From: Glossina fuscipes
Taxonomy: Eukaryota; Arthropoda; Insecta; Diptera; Glossinidae
Assembly: GCF_014805625.2 (NCBI RefSeq)
Contig: NW_023998414.1
Coordinates: 39,406,846 to 39,470,845 of the forward strand
Reading direction: 5' to 3'
DNA: 64,000 bases
Shown here: piece by piece, positions 25,076 through 36,006 of the stretch
Position numbering within the stretch: the stretch's first letter is position 1
How the letters are laid out: each line of letters starts with the position of its first letter
Notes under the pieces: generated by a model
The model's database searches: none
What the model was told of the DNA's origin: nothing
The model's input: only the letters and a program-made list of their open reading frames with translations
Program-made: the position numbers and the translations under genes

Positions 25076-25927
25076 GGCTTGGCCAATAAAATATATATTT
25101 AAATTTTTATAGATTTAAAAACTCAATTTTTTATTCATTTTGAAAAACAGAGTTGTTCTTAGTTGACGTGGTACTGTGGGCGTGTCTTGTGACCGATGTA
25201 GCTCATTTTCAATGCCAATGTGCTTTTCATTTCAAAATTCTAAAGACTGCTTAAACTTAATGAAACACATCATTCAGTTTCGTTGCAATATTCAGCAAAA
25301 ACTCACGCCCAAAACCAAGATAATAGTATAAACTTAAAAAAATTAATTGACCTGAATGCTTTTTTTTGTTAAAAATACCCAAACGCTCGAAATTAGTACC
25401 AAGGAGGTAAGATAATTGTTGAATGCATTACTTCGTTGTATGAATGTTAAATCAGAATTCAAAAGATATACACAAAAAGCGACGGATTATGCGTAAAACA
25501 ATTTACTATTCCTTGTTTACGCTATCTAAGATGTTCTCTTCAAGTAGCTTTTATTTTCATAACAACGACAGGCACAATGGAAACTAGAATAAATAACAGT
25601 TACAATTAATGCATTTTTATCAATAGATACGTGTGTAGGAATATGATAGCAAAAAAGGAAGGCAAAGCGGTTCCTTATACTACCAATCTGGTTTTAGGTG
25701 TAAAAACAAAGGCCCAAATACCCAATATTCTATATTGTCAATGCATTCGTGATGATTATCTAAAGATATTATCCCTTCGTGATTCGCTTAAAGCAAAAAG
25801 AAGAATAAAACAGCTGTTGTGTAAAAAATTGTTAATTGTTATTGTTATTCGGGTAAATATTTCAGTTTTTAGCAAATAAAATAAAGAAAAGAGAATTAGT
25901 TTAAAAGCATTGAAATGCATTAAAATT

Positions 25928-25999
25928 GCTAAAAGTTGGAATTTAAATGCATATACCACTAACTAAATTAACTAAAATATGTGAAATTCCAACTTTTAT
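25928..25999. repeat. short inverted repeat (hairpin) with AAAGTTGGAAT arms
   Basis: CTAAAAGTTGGAATTT is matched in inverse by AAATTCCAACTTTTATAG across a 38-base spacer. A second hairpin with the same arm core lies at 54545-54595. Confidence 0.6.
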
Positions 26000-26331
26000 A
26001 GTAAGAAAATTCTAAAGTTACCAAGTGTTTGTAAAAGTGCGTTCGCAAAAATAGAGTTTTGATTCAGCTCAATTTATGAAACCAAACCATAACATTATAT
26101 ATGTCTTTCAAATTATATTTCTACGCGCATAGATTTAGCATATATATAAGTCTATGTAATTATTTAAAAAAATTTCAAGCCCAGACTTATTTACAATAAT
26201 AAATCGGTAATACTTACACAGTTGCTTTCTTTTTTTAAGGCGAATAGAAGATTGAGACTTACTTTTGCCTGCAATTTTACTAGAATTGGAAGTCTAACTT
26301 CTACATAAGCCCTTTTTGATATTACGGAAAC

Positions 26332-27086
26332 ATGTTTCGTACGAGTCAAATTTCGTTTCACATTGTCAAATGTGTGCGTTTGACCGGCCAACAGCAACAA
26401 TTAGTTTTATATTGCAGTCAACCGGCAGCACAGGCAAGGCTAAACAATAATCCTTCAGGATTAACTGATGAAATAATACGAGTCGATCATGCTGGTGAGT
26501 TGGGAGCTGATCGGATATATGCGGGGCAAATGGCTGTGCTTGGCAATGGACCGATGGGCAAAACTATAGCTCACATGTGGGATCAAGAGAAAGAGCATCG
26601 GAGACAATTTGAAGAGTTGATACGAAAATATCGCGTCAGACCTACAGTAATGACACCTATATGGAATTTGGCTGGTTTTGCATTAGGAGCGGGTAAGTAA
26701 TAAATGGAGCAAAATTGAAATGTTTATTAATAATAATATCTACAGGAACTGCTTTGTTGGGAGAAAAGGCTGCTATGGCTTGCACAGTAGCAGTGGAAAC
26801 GGTAATTGTCGAACACTATAATGATCAATTACGACAAATAATGGAATCGCCTAATCCTGATCAGGTATATATGAAGTTTTTTTCTTTTTAAAGAAAAGGA
26901 ATACAGTGCTATTTTATTGATTTTCAGGAGTTACTAGAAACTATTACAAAATTTCGTGATGAAGAGCAAGAGCATCATGATATTGGTATAGATTGTGGAG
27001 CCGAAGAAGCTCCGTTTTATAAAGCCTTGACGGAAGTTATAAAATTGGGGTGTAAAACAGCAATTGCAATATCAAAAAAAATCTGA
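26332..27086 (+). CDS. COQ7: COQ7, 5-demethoxyubiquinone hydroxylase, mitochondrial
   Basis: Three exons are 26332-26692, 26746-26864 and 26928-27086 (639 nt, 212 residues; human 217). Both introns (53 and 63 bp) have consensus GT/AG sites and matching phases. The enzyme is a membrane-associated di-iron oxygenase that hydroxylates demethoxyubiquinone in the penultimate step of ubiquinone synthesis at the matrix side of the inner mitochondrial membrane, held by COQ9. The di-iron ligands are visible: Glu in [20 protein letters not shown], the E-x-x-H of [10 protein letters not shown], Glu in [11 protein letters not shown], and the E-x-x-H of [10 protein letters not shown]. The first about 40 residues ([14 protein letters not shown] onwards) lack acidic residues and look like a mitochondrial presequence. 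AATAAA occurs about 45 bp after the stop. Cdk7 begins 253 bp downstream on the same strand. Confidence 0.95.
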
Positions 27087-27339
27087 AATGTATTTACATA
27101 TATCTTTTATAAAAAAGTTTAAATAATTCATAAATAAATGTACTGTATTCGAAATTGAAATGTGGCAACTCATGTTTTTTTAAAATCAAAGCAAGCTTGC
27201 TGAAGTTTCCTATAAATCGATTACATAGTAACTCTGCATTCAATGTGTTATAAGTTACAGCTGTTATTTGCAAGAAGCTTTTGCAAAAGCCGCATATCGT
27301 TTGTTTTCTATGTAGAGTTTGAATAGTAACAAAATAAAT

Positions 27340-28420
27340 ATGAATAATAAACAGCAACGTTACGAAAAGATCGCTTTCCTTGGTGAAGGTCAAGTAAGTA
27401 GTTAATTTTTTGAATATAAAAAGCGAAATTATTTTGTATTTTAAATCATTTCTTTAGTTTGCTACGGTTTACAAAGCCCGTGATGTACTCACCGAGCAAA
27501 TAGTAGCCGTTAAAAAAATAAAAATTGGCAGCCGCGAAGAGGCTCAAGATGGCATTAATCGTACTGCTTTGCGAGAAATCAAATTGCTGCATGAATTGCA
27601 ACATGAAAATGTTATTGGTCTTGTGGATGTATTTGGTCATAAATCAAATGTATCGCTGGTATTCGATTTCATGGACACTGATTTGGAAATTATTATAAAA
27701 GATCCGAAAATCATTTTAACGCAAGCCGACATAAAAGCCTACATGATAATGACACTAAAAGGATTAGAATATTTACACATGAACTGGATTTTACATCGAG
27801 ACTTAAAACCGAACAATTTATTAGTGAATTCTGATGGCATTTTAAGAATTGGTGATTTCGGCTTGGCGAAATTTTTCGGTTCACCCTCACGCATTTACAC
27901 TCATCAAGTGGTAACGCGATGGTATCGGGCACCTGAACTATTGTTTGGCGCCCGTCAATATGGAACTGGCATAGACATTTGGGCAGTGGGTTGTATATTA
28001 GCCGAACTTTTACTGCGAGTGCCCTTCTTACCTGGCGAATCCGATTTAGATCAATTGACGAAAATATTTCAAGCGCTGGGAACACCGACAGAAGATATAT
28101 GGCCAAATTTTAGCAAATTACCCGACTTTATGCAATTTAAACAATTCCCCGGTGCACCATTACATCAATATTTTACAGCGGCGCCTGACGATCTATTGGC
28201 TCTAGGTGAAAGACTGTTAGCATTAAATCCAGCCCAACGGTGCTCCTGCACAGAAGCCTTAACAATGAAATATTTCTCTAATAAACCAGCTCCGTCGCTC
28301 GGTCATAAGCTACCGATGCCGAATACCAATAAACAAAATGTAGATGAAAAACCTGTTCTTAAACGGAAACTCTTAGAGGCTATGGAAAGCGGAAAAATGC
28401 CTAAAAAGTTGGTTTTTTAG
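27340..28420 (+). CDS. Cdk7: Cdk7, catalytic subunit of CDK-activating kinase and TFIIH
   Basis: Exons 27340-27393 and 27458-28420 are split by a 64-bp intron inside the glycine-rich loop ([15 protein letters not shown]). The product is 338 residues (human 346). Diagnostic features in order are the Gly loop GEGQFATVYKA, catalytic Lys in [10 protein letters not shown], the C-helix [14 protein letters not shown] (the CDK7 version of PSTAIRE), [23 protein letters not shown], and the T-loop [19 protein letters not shown] with its activating Ser (SPSR) and Thr (YTHQ). A basic tail ends GKMPKKLVF. Cdk7 with cyclin H and MAT1 phosphorylates the T-loops of cell-cycle CDKs and the RNA polymerase II CTD. 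AATAAA motifs lie about 25 and 45 bp after the stop. All catalytic residues are intact. Confidence 0.97.
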
Positions 28421-28439
28421 CTAATCGTTACCTTTCGTG

Positions 28440-28472
28440 AATTTAATAAATCTCAATTTCATAATAAATAAT
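28440..28472 (+). terminator. polyadenylation signals of Cdk7
   Basis: Two AATAAA hexamers, in GAATTTAATAAATC and TTCATAATAAATAA, lie just after the Cdk7 stop. Confidence 0.6.
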
Positions 28473-28774
28473 TGTTCCATTATATTTGAATGCGTTCTTT
28501 GTTTAATATTAAAAAAATAAATGTCTCTCAAAGGCGAAGACTTGGAAAAGATCTATTTTTTTTTTTTTTTTTTTTGGTATGTTGAATGGAGATGAACTAA
28601 GCCAATAGATTTGTGGCTTATATGTTCAGATAATAAACTGTCATAATATTTGGTCACAATTATGTGCAAAACGTAACAAAAAAAACAGCGGCCTTAATAA
28701 CTGGAGCCAGCATGTTAAGTGTAATTGTGTATGTGTGTGTAATTGTGCTTGTTGAGTTCTTGAAAGTTAAACAG

Positions 28775-28824
28775 AAAAATGTGGAACGCTTCACGATTTT
28801 GCGTGTCATCCTTGCGCAGGGACC

Positions 28825-28864
<40 letters not shown>

Positions 28865-28881
28865 TCTGCCGTAGCAAGAAC
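28775..28881 (-). ncRNA. U6: U6 spliceosomal snRNA (gene or very recent pseudogene)
   Basis: The minus strand from 28881 to 28775 is a full-length U6, about 107 nt. It starts GTTCTTGCTACGGCAGAACA and includes TACTAAAATTGGAACGATAC, the invariant catalytic hexamer in GATACAGAGAAGATTAGC, and TTGCGTGTCATCC in reverse. It ends CGTTCCACATTTTT, whose T run is the pol III terminator. From memory of the fly sequence, the only differences are A for T in CTTCGG and T for C in ATGGCCCC. The 5' flank lacks a clear TATA element at -25 to -30 (an AT-rich TTTAATTTAAT sits near -20) and I see no convincing PSEA. There is no A-rich tail or obvious target duplication to prove retroposition. It is probably a real U6 copy, but its activity is uncertain. 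Confidence 0.85.
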
Positions 28882-28889
28882 AAAAAGAT

Positions 28890-29420
28890 CTATTAAATTA
28901 AATTGAAATTAAAAATATGAATTGATTTATGCTGAATGACTAAAATTGTGAACTGTAGACTATATTTTTTTGAGTTACCTTGAAAGGCTCTTTTTGTGAG
29001 AAGGCTAGAAAACTTGTCACCTATCTGCCAAGTAATCAAGTTTGTGTAAATTTAAAAAATGTTGAATATATTCCTTCAAGAGTAACTTAAACGATCATTG
29101 ATTTAAATTTGATCATTCATTGCGTTGCATGTATGATAGTACAATAAGGAAAAATATGGACAATTTTCGCCAACCTTTACGTGTTGGAAAACGTGCAAAG
29201 TGGGCGAAGTTCGCAATTAATGCATCTTTTATGTGAACAATTTTCTATGAGTGCATTCCTAATAGTACTCCATCTAACGTTTAGATGAATGTCTTTGTGT
29301 GAGGGAAATACTTAGGATCGAAAGTAGAAAAGCTTTTCTCAAGCTTTAGTTAGAATTTTGAGTGAGCTACATTGTTTTACTGTTTGGTGATTTCAGTCAA
29401 CACATTCACTTTTTTTTCTG
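28890..29420. other. flank of U6, nothing recognised
   Basis: AT-rich sequence. The 5' flank of the U6 copy lies at the left end, with no gene or repeat identified. Confidence 0.35.
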
Positions 29421-29429
29421 TTTTTTTTT

Positions 29430-29960
29430 TTTTTTTGATCAGCCACTCAGGAGATGCCCCGTACACGTGCAGGCGCAACAGGAAGGCTTATAGGAAGAGT
29501 GGGAAGAAGAAAGAGAGTAGTGTTTGCGAACGTTCGCCGTGAAAATGAAGACATCAAGAAAGACCACTACTGGTGGGTTGTGGGCAGAATGGTTAAAAAA
29601 CGACGAGTCGCGGTAGTGTGTTGTGCGATATACAGATAACTCCAGGGCCAGTGGGTGAGAACGATGAGAAAGAGATGAGAAAGTCCCCTTGAAGGATTTA
29701 AATGCTGAACATAACTCTTGTATTTCTGCAGATTGCTCGCCCTGAGTATATGTGTACATAAGCGCAGCACACTTTCGTCGCCCATGAGCCTTTGGCTTCT
29801 GGGCGGTCCCGCGCATAAATACGACGTATACTTTAATTTTGGCCGGATATAGGCGGTGTCAATGATAGGGATATCGGCTGCGATGAAGTCTTATTTGCAT
29901 CACTCTAAAACATTTAGGCACTTGGCTCGCGACTTCGAATACACGTTCTGTTCAACAAAC
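29430..29960. repeat. dispersed repeat family C, copy 2
   Basis: It matches 7180-7640 over GAATTTTGGCC-type and CATCACTCTAAAACATTTAG-type blocks. It is GC-richer than its flanks and has short open frames rich in Arg, but no recognised protein. Confidence 0.4.
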
Positions 29961-30244
29961 ATCATTTTTTATTCTCATCCTTCAAACATCAAGGATTGCC
30001 GATTCTTCTAATTTGACATCGCCGAAAAAGAGGGGTGTTTCATAACTGTTCCAGTGTGTTAGGTAATGGAAATCTGTTAATTGCTCTCAAATGATCACTA
30101 ATAATTTGAAATAGACGTTCATACGATTGTTTATTAATTTGGCCAATGCTTCACACCGAAGTGCTCAACTTTGGTTACTACATTAGCGATCCTAAGTTTT
30201 GCTATGCTACTTGCCATAAATATATGTAAAGTTCGTAATATGGA

Positions 30245-30270
30245 AAGAGAGAGAGAGAGAGAGATAGAGA
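30245..30270. repeat. (GA)n microsatellite
   Basis: A run of GA dinucleotides with one TAGA interruption. Confidence 0.9.
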
Positions 30271-30560
30271 GGGTGAAAAGAGGGGAGGGAGTTTGAAATC
30301 ATTGTCATCAAACGGAATTAATTTCTTCCAGTCCAGAGATAATTGCGTACATAGGAAGGAGAAATTCGGTTTTATATTATATATGTATGTATTAGGAGGT
30401 TGGAGAAATGTTAGCCAGCGACTTCTACAGGAGAAAATGATCAACAAATGGGAAATACCAGCGTACATAACAAATGAATTTGATTGTTTCGACCTTCCTC
30501 TACATGAAATAACAGTTTCCCATCTAATAATATTGGTTTATACAGCGTATGCCGACATTC

Positions 30561-31205
30561 ACCATGAATCCCCAAAATTGCATTTTCGCATACATTTTCG
30601 TCGTTGCTTAATTTGAAGAAATCTGCTGCCGAAGCCCATCAAACATGTTATGGTCACGCTCTTCGATCATATCCCAATTGTCAATTTTGCTTTCAGTGGT
30701 GAAAAGAATGAGTTTGAGGATTTATTGGACGTAAATCCACCTCAAATTCTCAAAGAACCCTCTCGAACAGCTTAGCAATTGATGAATTCACTATTTCTAG
30801 ACGTTCACATGCGATGGGAGAAATCCATACTAAAAATGGGGTAAAATGGCTATCTCGCATATTGACTGAAAATGCCATTTTGACCGCTTGTTGCAGTAGT
30901 TGCTCAAGGACACACTGTTGCAGTTCGAATAGGACGTTCTGCTACCCACGGCGCACTCATTACCACTTGTTCAGATCAGTGCCAGATGGCTTGACTGACA
31001 CACAAGTCCGTTAAGATGAAGAAGTGCGAAAATGGGTTGATGATTGGATCGCCGACCGATCCCTATAAATTCTGAGCAACGATATCGCCATGTTGCTAGA
31101 AATATGGTAAAATGCTGTAGAAAATGATGGGAAAATTTTGATTAATATATACTGCACCGATTTTTCTCAATAAATGCCTATTCCAGGTGAAAAAATGGTA
31201 AATTT
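30561..31205 (+). mobile_element. mariner (Tc1/mariner, irritans/mauritiana type) relic with internal deletion, copy 1
   Basis: In shifting frames the sequence gives mariner transposase landmarks. These are KSAAEAHQTCYGHAL (N-terminal helix-turn-helix start), LLDVNPPQILKE, TISRRSHAMGEIHTKNGVKW (cf. the SRRLHAMGK motif), LTENAILT, YHLFRSVPDGLTD and EEVRKWVDDWI. Several stops and frameshifts break it. The stretch from the LTEN motif to the YHLF motif is only about 110 bases, so the central catalytic region is missing. The 3' part, TTTTTCTCAATAAATGCC at 31166, also occurs in copy 2. It is non-functional. Confidence 0.82.
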
Positions 31206-31209
31206 GAGT

Positions 31210-32100
31210 TTAAGAAGTAAGTATATTTATTAACTACTAGTTACCAATAATTTATGCGTACACCTGGAGGCCTAGTCCATGCAAATAAGAAAAATCATGA
31301 TTTTAAAATGTGTTTAAAATGATATGAATTAGTTAAAGGGTTTCTTGCGTGAAGCCCTTGTAACGAATGCTTAAAAGTCGGTGTGCTGATGGTAGCTAGC
31401 AATTGAAAAGTACCTTAACTGAAAAGCTCCTGGCAGCTTTTGTCGAGCAATTGTTTAAAAACGTTGATGAACTTTTTTAGAAAATTGAAAAGAGACTAAC
31501 ACTTTTCATCGTATCGTATCGTATCGTTACATAGGTAACAAAAACATTTTTTAATTATTTGCTTAAGGCCAGGTATAAAACCAAAGTCGCTTGCGTGTCA
31601 TATAAATCAACAACAAAAACTTTAATCGATCGCATTTCCATCTGTGAGTTATTAATAGAGCAAAAGAAATCGAGCAAATTTTGAAGAGATTAAAATGAGC
31701 GATGTGAGAGGTGCGTAGCATTCGCGAAAGAAACCACGATTCAAGATTGATAAAGATGGGCAAAGGATGAAAAAGTCTGTTAAATAAAATATGAAGCTTT
31801 GGATTAACGTGGCCGTGGTCTTTTTAAAAATTTTTTTGCGGATACGGTAAGGTCACCTATAGAATTTACGAGGAAATATTTTTCGCTGTAGCAGTTGTAG
31901 TTTGCGGGGAACTAGCGTAAAACCCAATTTCCTGACCTTAAAAGACAAAACGGTTTATATCCAATGCTAACTTTTGGCTACATGATTACCGTTGCCGATT
32001 CATTTTCAGTACGAAGTTAATTTGAAAAATCTGATTTCAATGGGTTTGTCAAATTTAAAATTGATATCGTATTATCTTAATCTAGAACATAGACAACACG
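31210..32100. other. no gene seen
   Basis: AT-rich sequence with CGTATCGTATCGTATCG at about 31507-31525. No element was recognised. Confidence 0.35.
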
Positions 32101-32104
32101 AATA

Positions 32105-32251
32105 GGCATTGATCAAGATTACACGTAGGTTATAAAAGATCTCTGAGTGCTGGCTCAGGGTGTTACAAAGGGACGGACGGACGGACGGATATGCCTAGAG
32201 CAATTCAGAATTTGGCGCTAATCAACGTTATACATACGTAATAAAATCTCG

Positions 32252-32294
<43 letters not shown>

Positions 32295-32715
32295 GTATTA
32301 TAGACGGACGGAGGGACGAATATGTCTAGAGCAATTGGTTAACTGATTAACGTTTTACATAAGTAATAAAATCTCTAAATACTATCTTTTTCTGGGTGCT
32401 ATAAACGGACGGACGGACGGACGGATATGCCTAGAGCAATTGAGAATTTGGCGCTGATTAACCTTATTCATACGTAATAAATTCGTTAAATACTCTCTCT
32501 CTCTCTCTCTCTGGGTGTTATAAACGAACGGACGGATGCCTATAACATTTTAGAATTTGACACTTGTTAAGATCATAAATACGTTATAAGGTCTTTGAAT
32601 CCACCCTCTGGACGTTGTAAACGGCCGGAAGGACAGATAAGCCTAGAGCAATTCAAAATTTGGCACTTATCACGATTATACATAGGTTAGAAAAGGTCTC
32701 TAAATTCCATTTGCG
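32105..32715. repeat. tandem array of five and a half 97-135 bp units (minisatellite)
   Basis: Units begin near 32158, 32293, 32394, 32513 and 32610, each with GGGTGTTATAAACGGACGG or a variant. Each then has GGATATGCCTAGAGCAATT, GAATTTGGCGCTAATC, TACATACGTAATAAAATCTC and AAATACTCTCT. A partial unit precedes at about 32105-32157. Unit lengths differ mainly through a (CT)n tract at the unit end, expanded in units 1 and 3. The (GGAC)n block is the GACGGACGG motif seen in the dispersed repeats. No open frame spans it. Confidence 0.88.
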
Positions 32716-32719
32716 TTAT

Positions 32720-33525
32720 ATTTTTCACTATTATTTGTCGATTATATGCGTATATGAACGGCATAGAGTAAAGACATAATGCATTTTTCGTGCATTATTT
32801 TACTTTGGTTTTTCAAAGTATAATTTATTTTTTATAATATATTTAATGGATTAAAATGTGTAAGCGCGAAATAAATTCTTAAGTGAATTCTAATAGGAAT
32901 TTTGCAGTATTCGCTGTTGTACTTTTCTGTTGCTTACTTAAGTTTGGGACCGGACTACTATTTCTCCATTTACCCAATATCCCTTTTGACATCAATTTTT
33001 TTACACGAATTTTTTCTGGTACCTATTCATCGTGTAAAAAGAGAATTAGGTGAAACTTTCATTGTTGGATATATATAAATAGCTGTGGACGTGATCTGTT
33101 CGCGATCACATAAAAGTCAAAAACTAATATTTATAATAGAAATCAGCGCCAATATTTGCAGCATATATTGAACATATTGAGGTAAAAATCGAAAGTATTC
33201 GTCGGCAAAAAGATCCAGTCATTTAGCTTATATTAGAGTAGCAATCTAGAAAGAAATATTTAACTAAAACTTCGTAGAAATATTTTTGTTCGTCAGACTT
33301 TAAAAATTCAGGAAAAACGTATCAAAGGTGCTCCTCGCCATGGGTAAGATAAAAAGACTGCATAGGTTTAAAACCACATTTTTCTCCATTTCTTGTTAAT
33401 AGGTTTTGACTTGTGTCCATAATCATTTCCTTTCTCACTTTTGTTGAGAGCTGGCTCAGGGAATTCGTTAGCATAAGAGATTTCACATTTTCTGGTTATA
33501 AACGCCTGTGCGACATGTAGCCGCT
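32720..33525. other. no gene seen
   Basis: AT-rich sequence between the tandem array and a family B repeat, with no exon-like frame. Confidence 0.35.
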
Positions 33526-33529
33526 TTTT

Positions 33530-33910
33530 ATACCTTGCACTACCTGCAGTACAAAGCTATATTAAGTGTTGGCGGGTGTATGCGATAACCAGAAGGATCC
33601 GAGATGGATGTACTTTTATTGTACCGATCGATTCAAAATGACCTTTTACATCGATCTTAGCTTGTCGGTCTGTTTGTCCAATTTTCTTGTGTTCAACCTA
33701 CAGACCGCAATTTTTGAGATATATTGATGAAATTGGGTATACGGACATGTTTTGGCCGAAGGACGACCGTCATTGGAAATGATTCGGATCGGAGCAACTT
33801 TTCGACCATTCCCCGTCATTCTGAAAAGTCATTATATGAATAATTGCAATAAACGAAATGGTATGGGTATTTCATGGTGGACCAGGGCCTACAATATAGG
33901 GTGTCCACTT
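33530..33910 (+). repeat. dispersed repeat family B, copy 3
   Basis: It starts TATACCTTGCACTACC and includes TTAAGTGTTGGCGGGTGTAT, TGTACCGATCGATTCAAAAT, TCGGTCTGTTTGTCCAATTT, ACCGCAATTTTTGAGATATA and GGTATGGGTATTTCATGGTG. It aligns block by block with 13830-14110. Confidence 0.6.
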
Positions 33911-34339
33911 GTTTCATTATTTAAGTAATCATCGAAAGCAGCATTTAATGCGGCATTGGATTATATTTCATTCTTAAGAGATAAAAAAGCAAAAAAAATT
34001 ACAGTTAAATTCGCGTAAACTTTAGGATGGAGAGGCTTTTTAATAGTCAATATGAAGGAAATGTGTGGGTTTTCAAAGTAGAACTCAGTTCAACTCAGAA
34101 CTCATCTAAAAACTCGAGAAGTAACTACTACTCATTTTTACTGCTTATTAAAGATGAAATTAGGTCGAATTAGGTCGATTCTCTGAGAAAGTAAATTTTT
34201 TCGGGGTTTTTCGGGGCTAACCTGATGCGAATTAACCTCCATTCCATTAGATTGAGAAGAAGAATTTAATAACCGGATGTCAAGTTGTAAATCAAATGTA
34301 CGCTTCCTCTATAATCGTGCGCATTCTTAGGTCCAATGC

Positions 34340-34561
34340 ACAGATGCGTGTGATGAAGTTTAGCTCAGCTTATAGATAGGTGCCGGCAAAAGAAACTCAA
34401 TGCTAACGAGTTTCAGTTTTCTATTTTAAATTTGCCGATGATAGCGAACTCCGCCGCTTAAATAGTACTTCTGATCGAGGCATTAAGTTTCTAAACAGTA
34501 GTTTTGGGCCTTGCAAGACGACCGACAAATGTAATGACTGCCTATTCCACAATGTAATGCC

Positions 34562-34596
<35 letters not shown>

Positions 34597-34600
34597 TGAT
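34340..34600 (+). mobile_element. possible LINE 3' remnant with (AAT)n tail
   Basis: A frame gives FYFKFADDSELRRLNSTSDR, containing an FADD core like the reverse-transcriptase active-site motif. The segment ends in (AAT)n at 34562-34595, the kind of tail some insect LINEs carry. It is short and broken, and the assignment is tentative. Confidence 0.35.
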
Positions 34601-34699
34601 GAGACTATTAACAGATTAACAGATGTCATGTCGTCTTTTGAAATTGAGCTGAGAAATTTAAGAGAAACCGAAATAGATTAAAACAAAATAATTAGACAT

Positions 34700-35203
34700 T
34701 TTATACATTCTTTCCTTTTATTTTTCCGCTTCTTTTTTTAAGAGGTGATTTTCAGAAACTATAAATATAGAACCCAACTTAAACTTAAATCACATTTTTT
34801 CACTTAATCATAAACACCGAGACAAAGTAAAATAGTTGAACATCAAACACTTCAAAGGCTTCGCAACAAAATAAAAGATAGATAAGGAAAGAGTGTGAAA
34901 GAGTGTGAAAGAGAGTGAGAGAGAGAGTAAGAGAGAGAGAAAAAAAAAATAAAGAGATAAAAATACATACAAATACAAGTATTTTAGTTTAAGATGCAGG
35001 TAATCTAGGTATGCATGCATGTTTTTGTGTATTGTAGAGAAAAAGCCTACGAAAAGACATGAAATGTTTATATCTAACAATAATAATAATAATAGTTAAG
35101 AGGCTTATAGATGTTGTTCACGTGTATGTTTGTTTGTTGATGTTTGCGTCAAAGTTTTTTTTATAATTATTAACAAGAAAAAACAATGTATGCAAATATT
35201 TAA

Positions 35204-35242
<39 letters not shown>

Positions 35243-35665
35243 GTATGTGTATATAATATATGTGTAATGTCTTCTTAAATCTATACAGTATACTCTATAA
35301 TGTATATTTAATGTATAATGTGATTTAAATACATAAAAACATATAAATCCACATAAACACTGACTTAGTTGTTGCTGCTGTAGGTGATTTATTGATTAAT
35401 AATAATAAAAATTTTGATGTATGTTTATGTTTACGTGTATGTGTATTTGGTATGTTTTCAATGTTTGTGTTTTGTTTTCTTGTTTTTTTTACTTCCTTTA
35501 ATAAATAAATATATTAATAATAGAAAAAGTTATAAACTAGGAAATGTCCTTAAAAAAAACTTTGTTTTACTTTTTGATTTCTGTGTGTTTCTCATTTTTT
35601 GTTTTTTCTTTTTCCTTTTTTTTTTTTTTTCTTTTTTCATTAAAGCTATTTGATTCACTTTCTTT

Positions 35666-35704
<39 letters not shown>

Positions 35705-36006
35705 TGAATACAAAAACTGATATTTATTATTACTTTTTTCTGTTTTTTTTCTTTTGTTCTGTTTTGTTTTGCTTTGTCTTGTTTTTGTGGAAAGTGTTTT
35801 CATCTATGTTTGTTTGTTTGTTTGTTTGTAGTCCTAAATAACTAAATAACTAAACGTAATTCAAGTCTAACATGTTTAGCGCTATATTTTCTAATGTCTT
35901 CTCTTTTCTGTTCAATTTTGTAACTTAAATATTTTTGGTTTTATTTTTAACATTGAAGTAGTTGTTGTTATTGTAGGGTTTCGATTGTTGGTATTATTTT
36001 GTGATT
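34700..36006 (-). other. 3' UTR or flank of the ATP8B gene
   Basis: Downstream of the ATP8B stop on the minus strand, with AATAAA near 35943-35938. It also holds (GT)n at 35204-35230, poly(T) at 35670-35702, TTTG repeats near 35812-35830 and GA-rich runs near 34890-34945. No other coding exon is seen. Confidence 0.45.

Noticed and set aside
27711..28106. 131-codon minus-strand frame
   Set aside because: It is antisense to the intact Cdk7 kinase domain and has no similarity of its own.
32105..32715. CRISPR-like array
   Set aside because: Units are 97-135 bp and repeat along their whole length with no unique spacers, and the genome is a fly's. It is a minisatellite.
35567..35803. Lys-rich 78-codon frame on the minus strand
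   Set aside because: It is a translation of poly(T) and T-rich low-complexity DNA in the ATP8B 3' flank.
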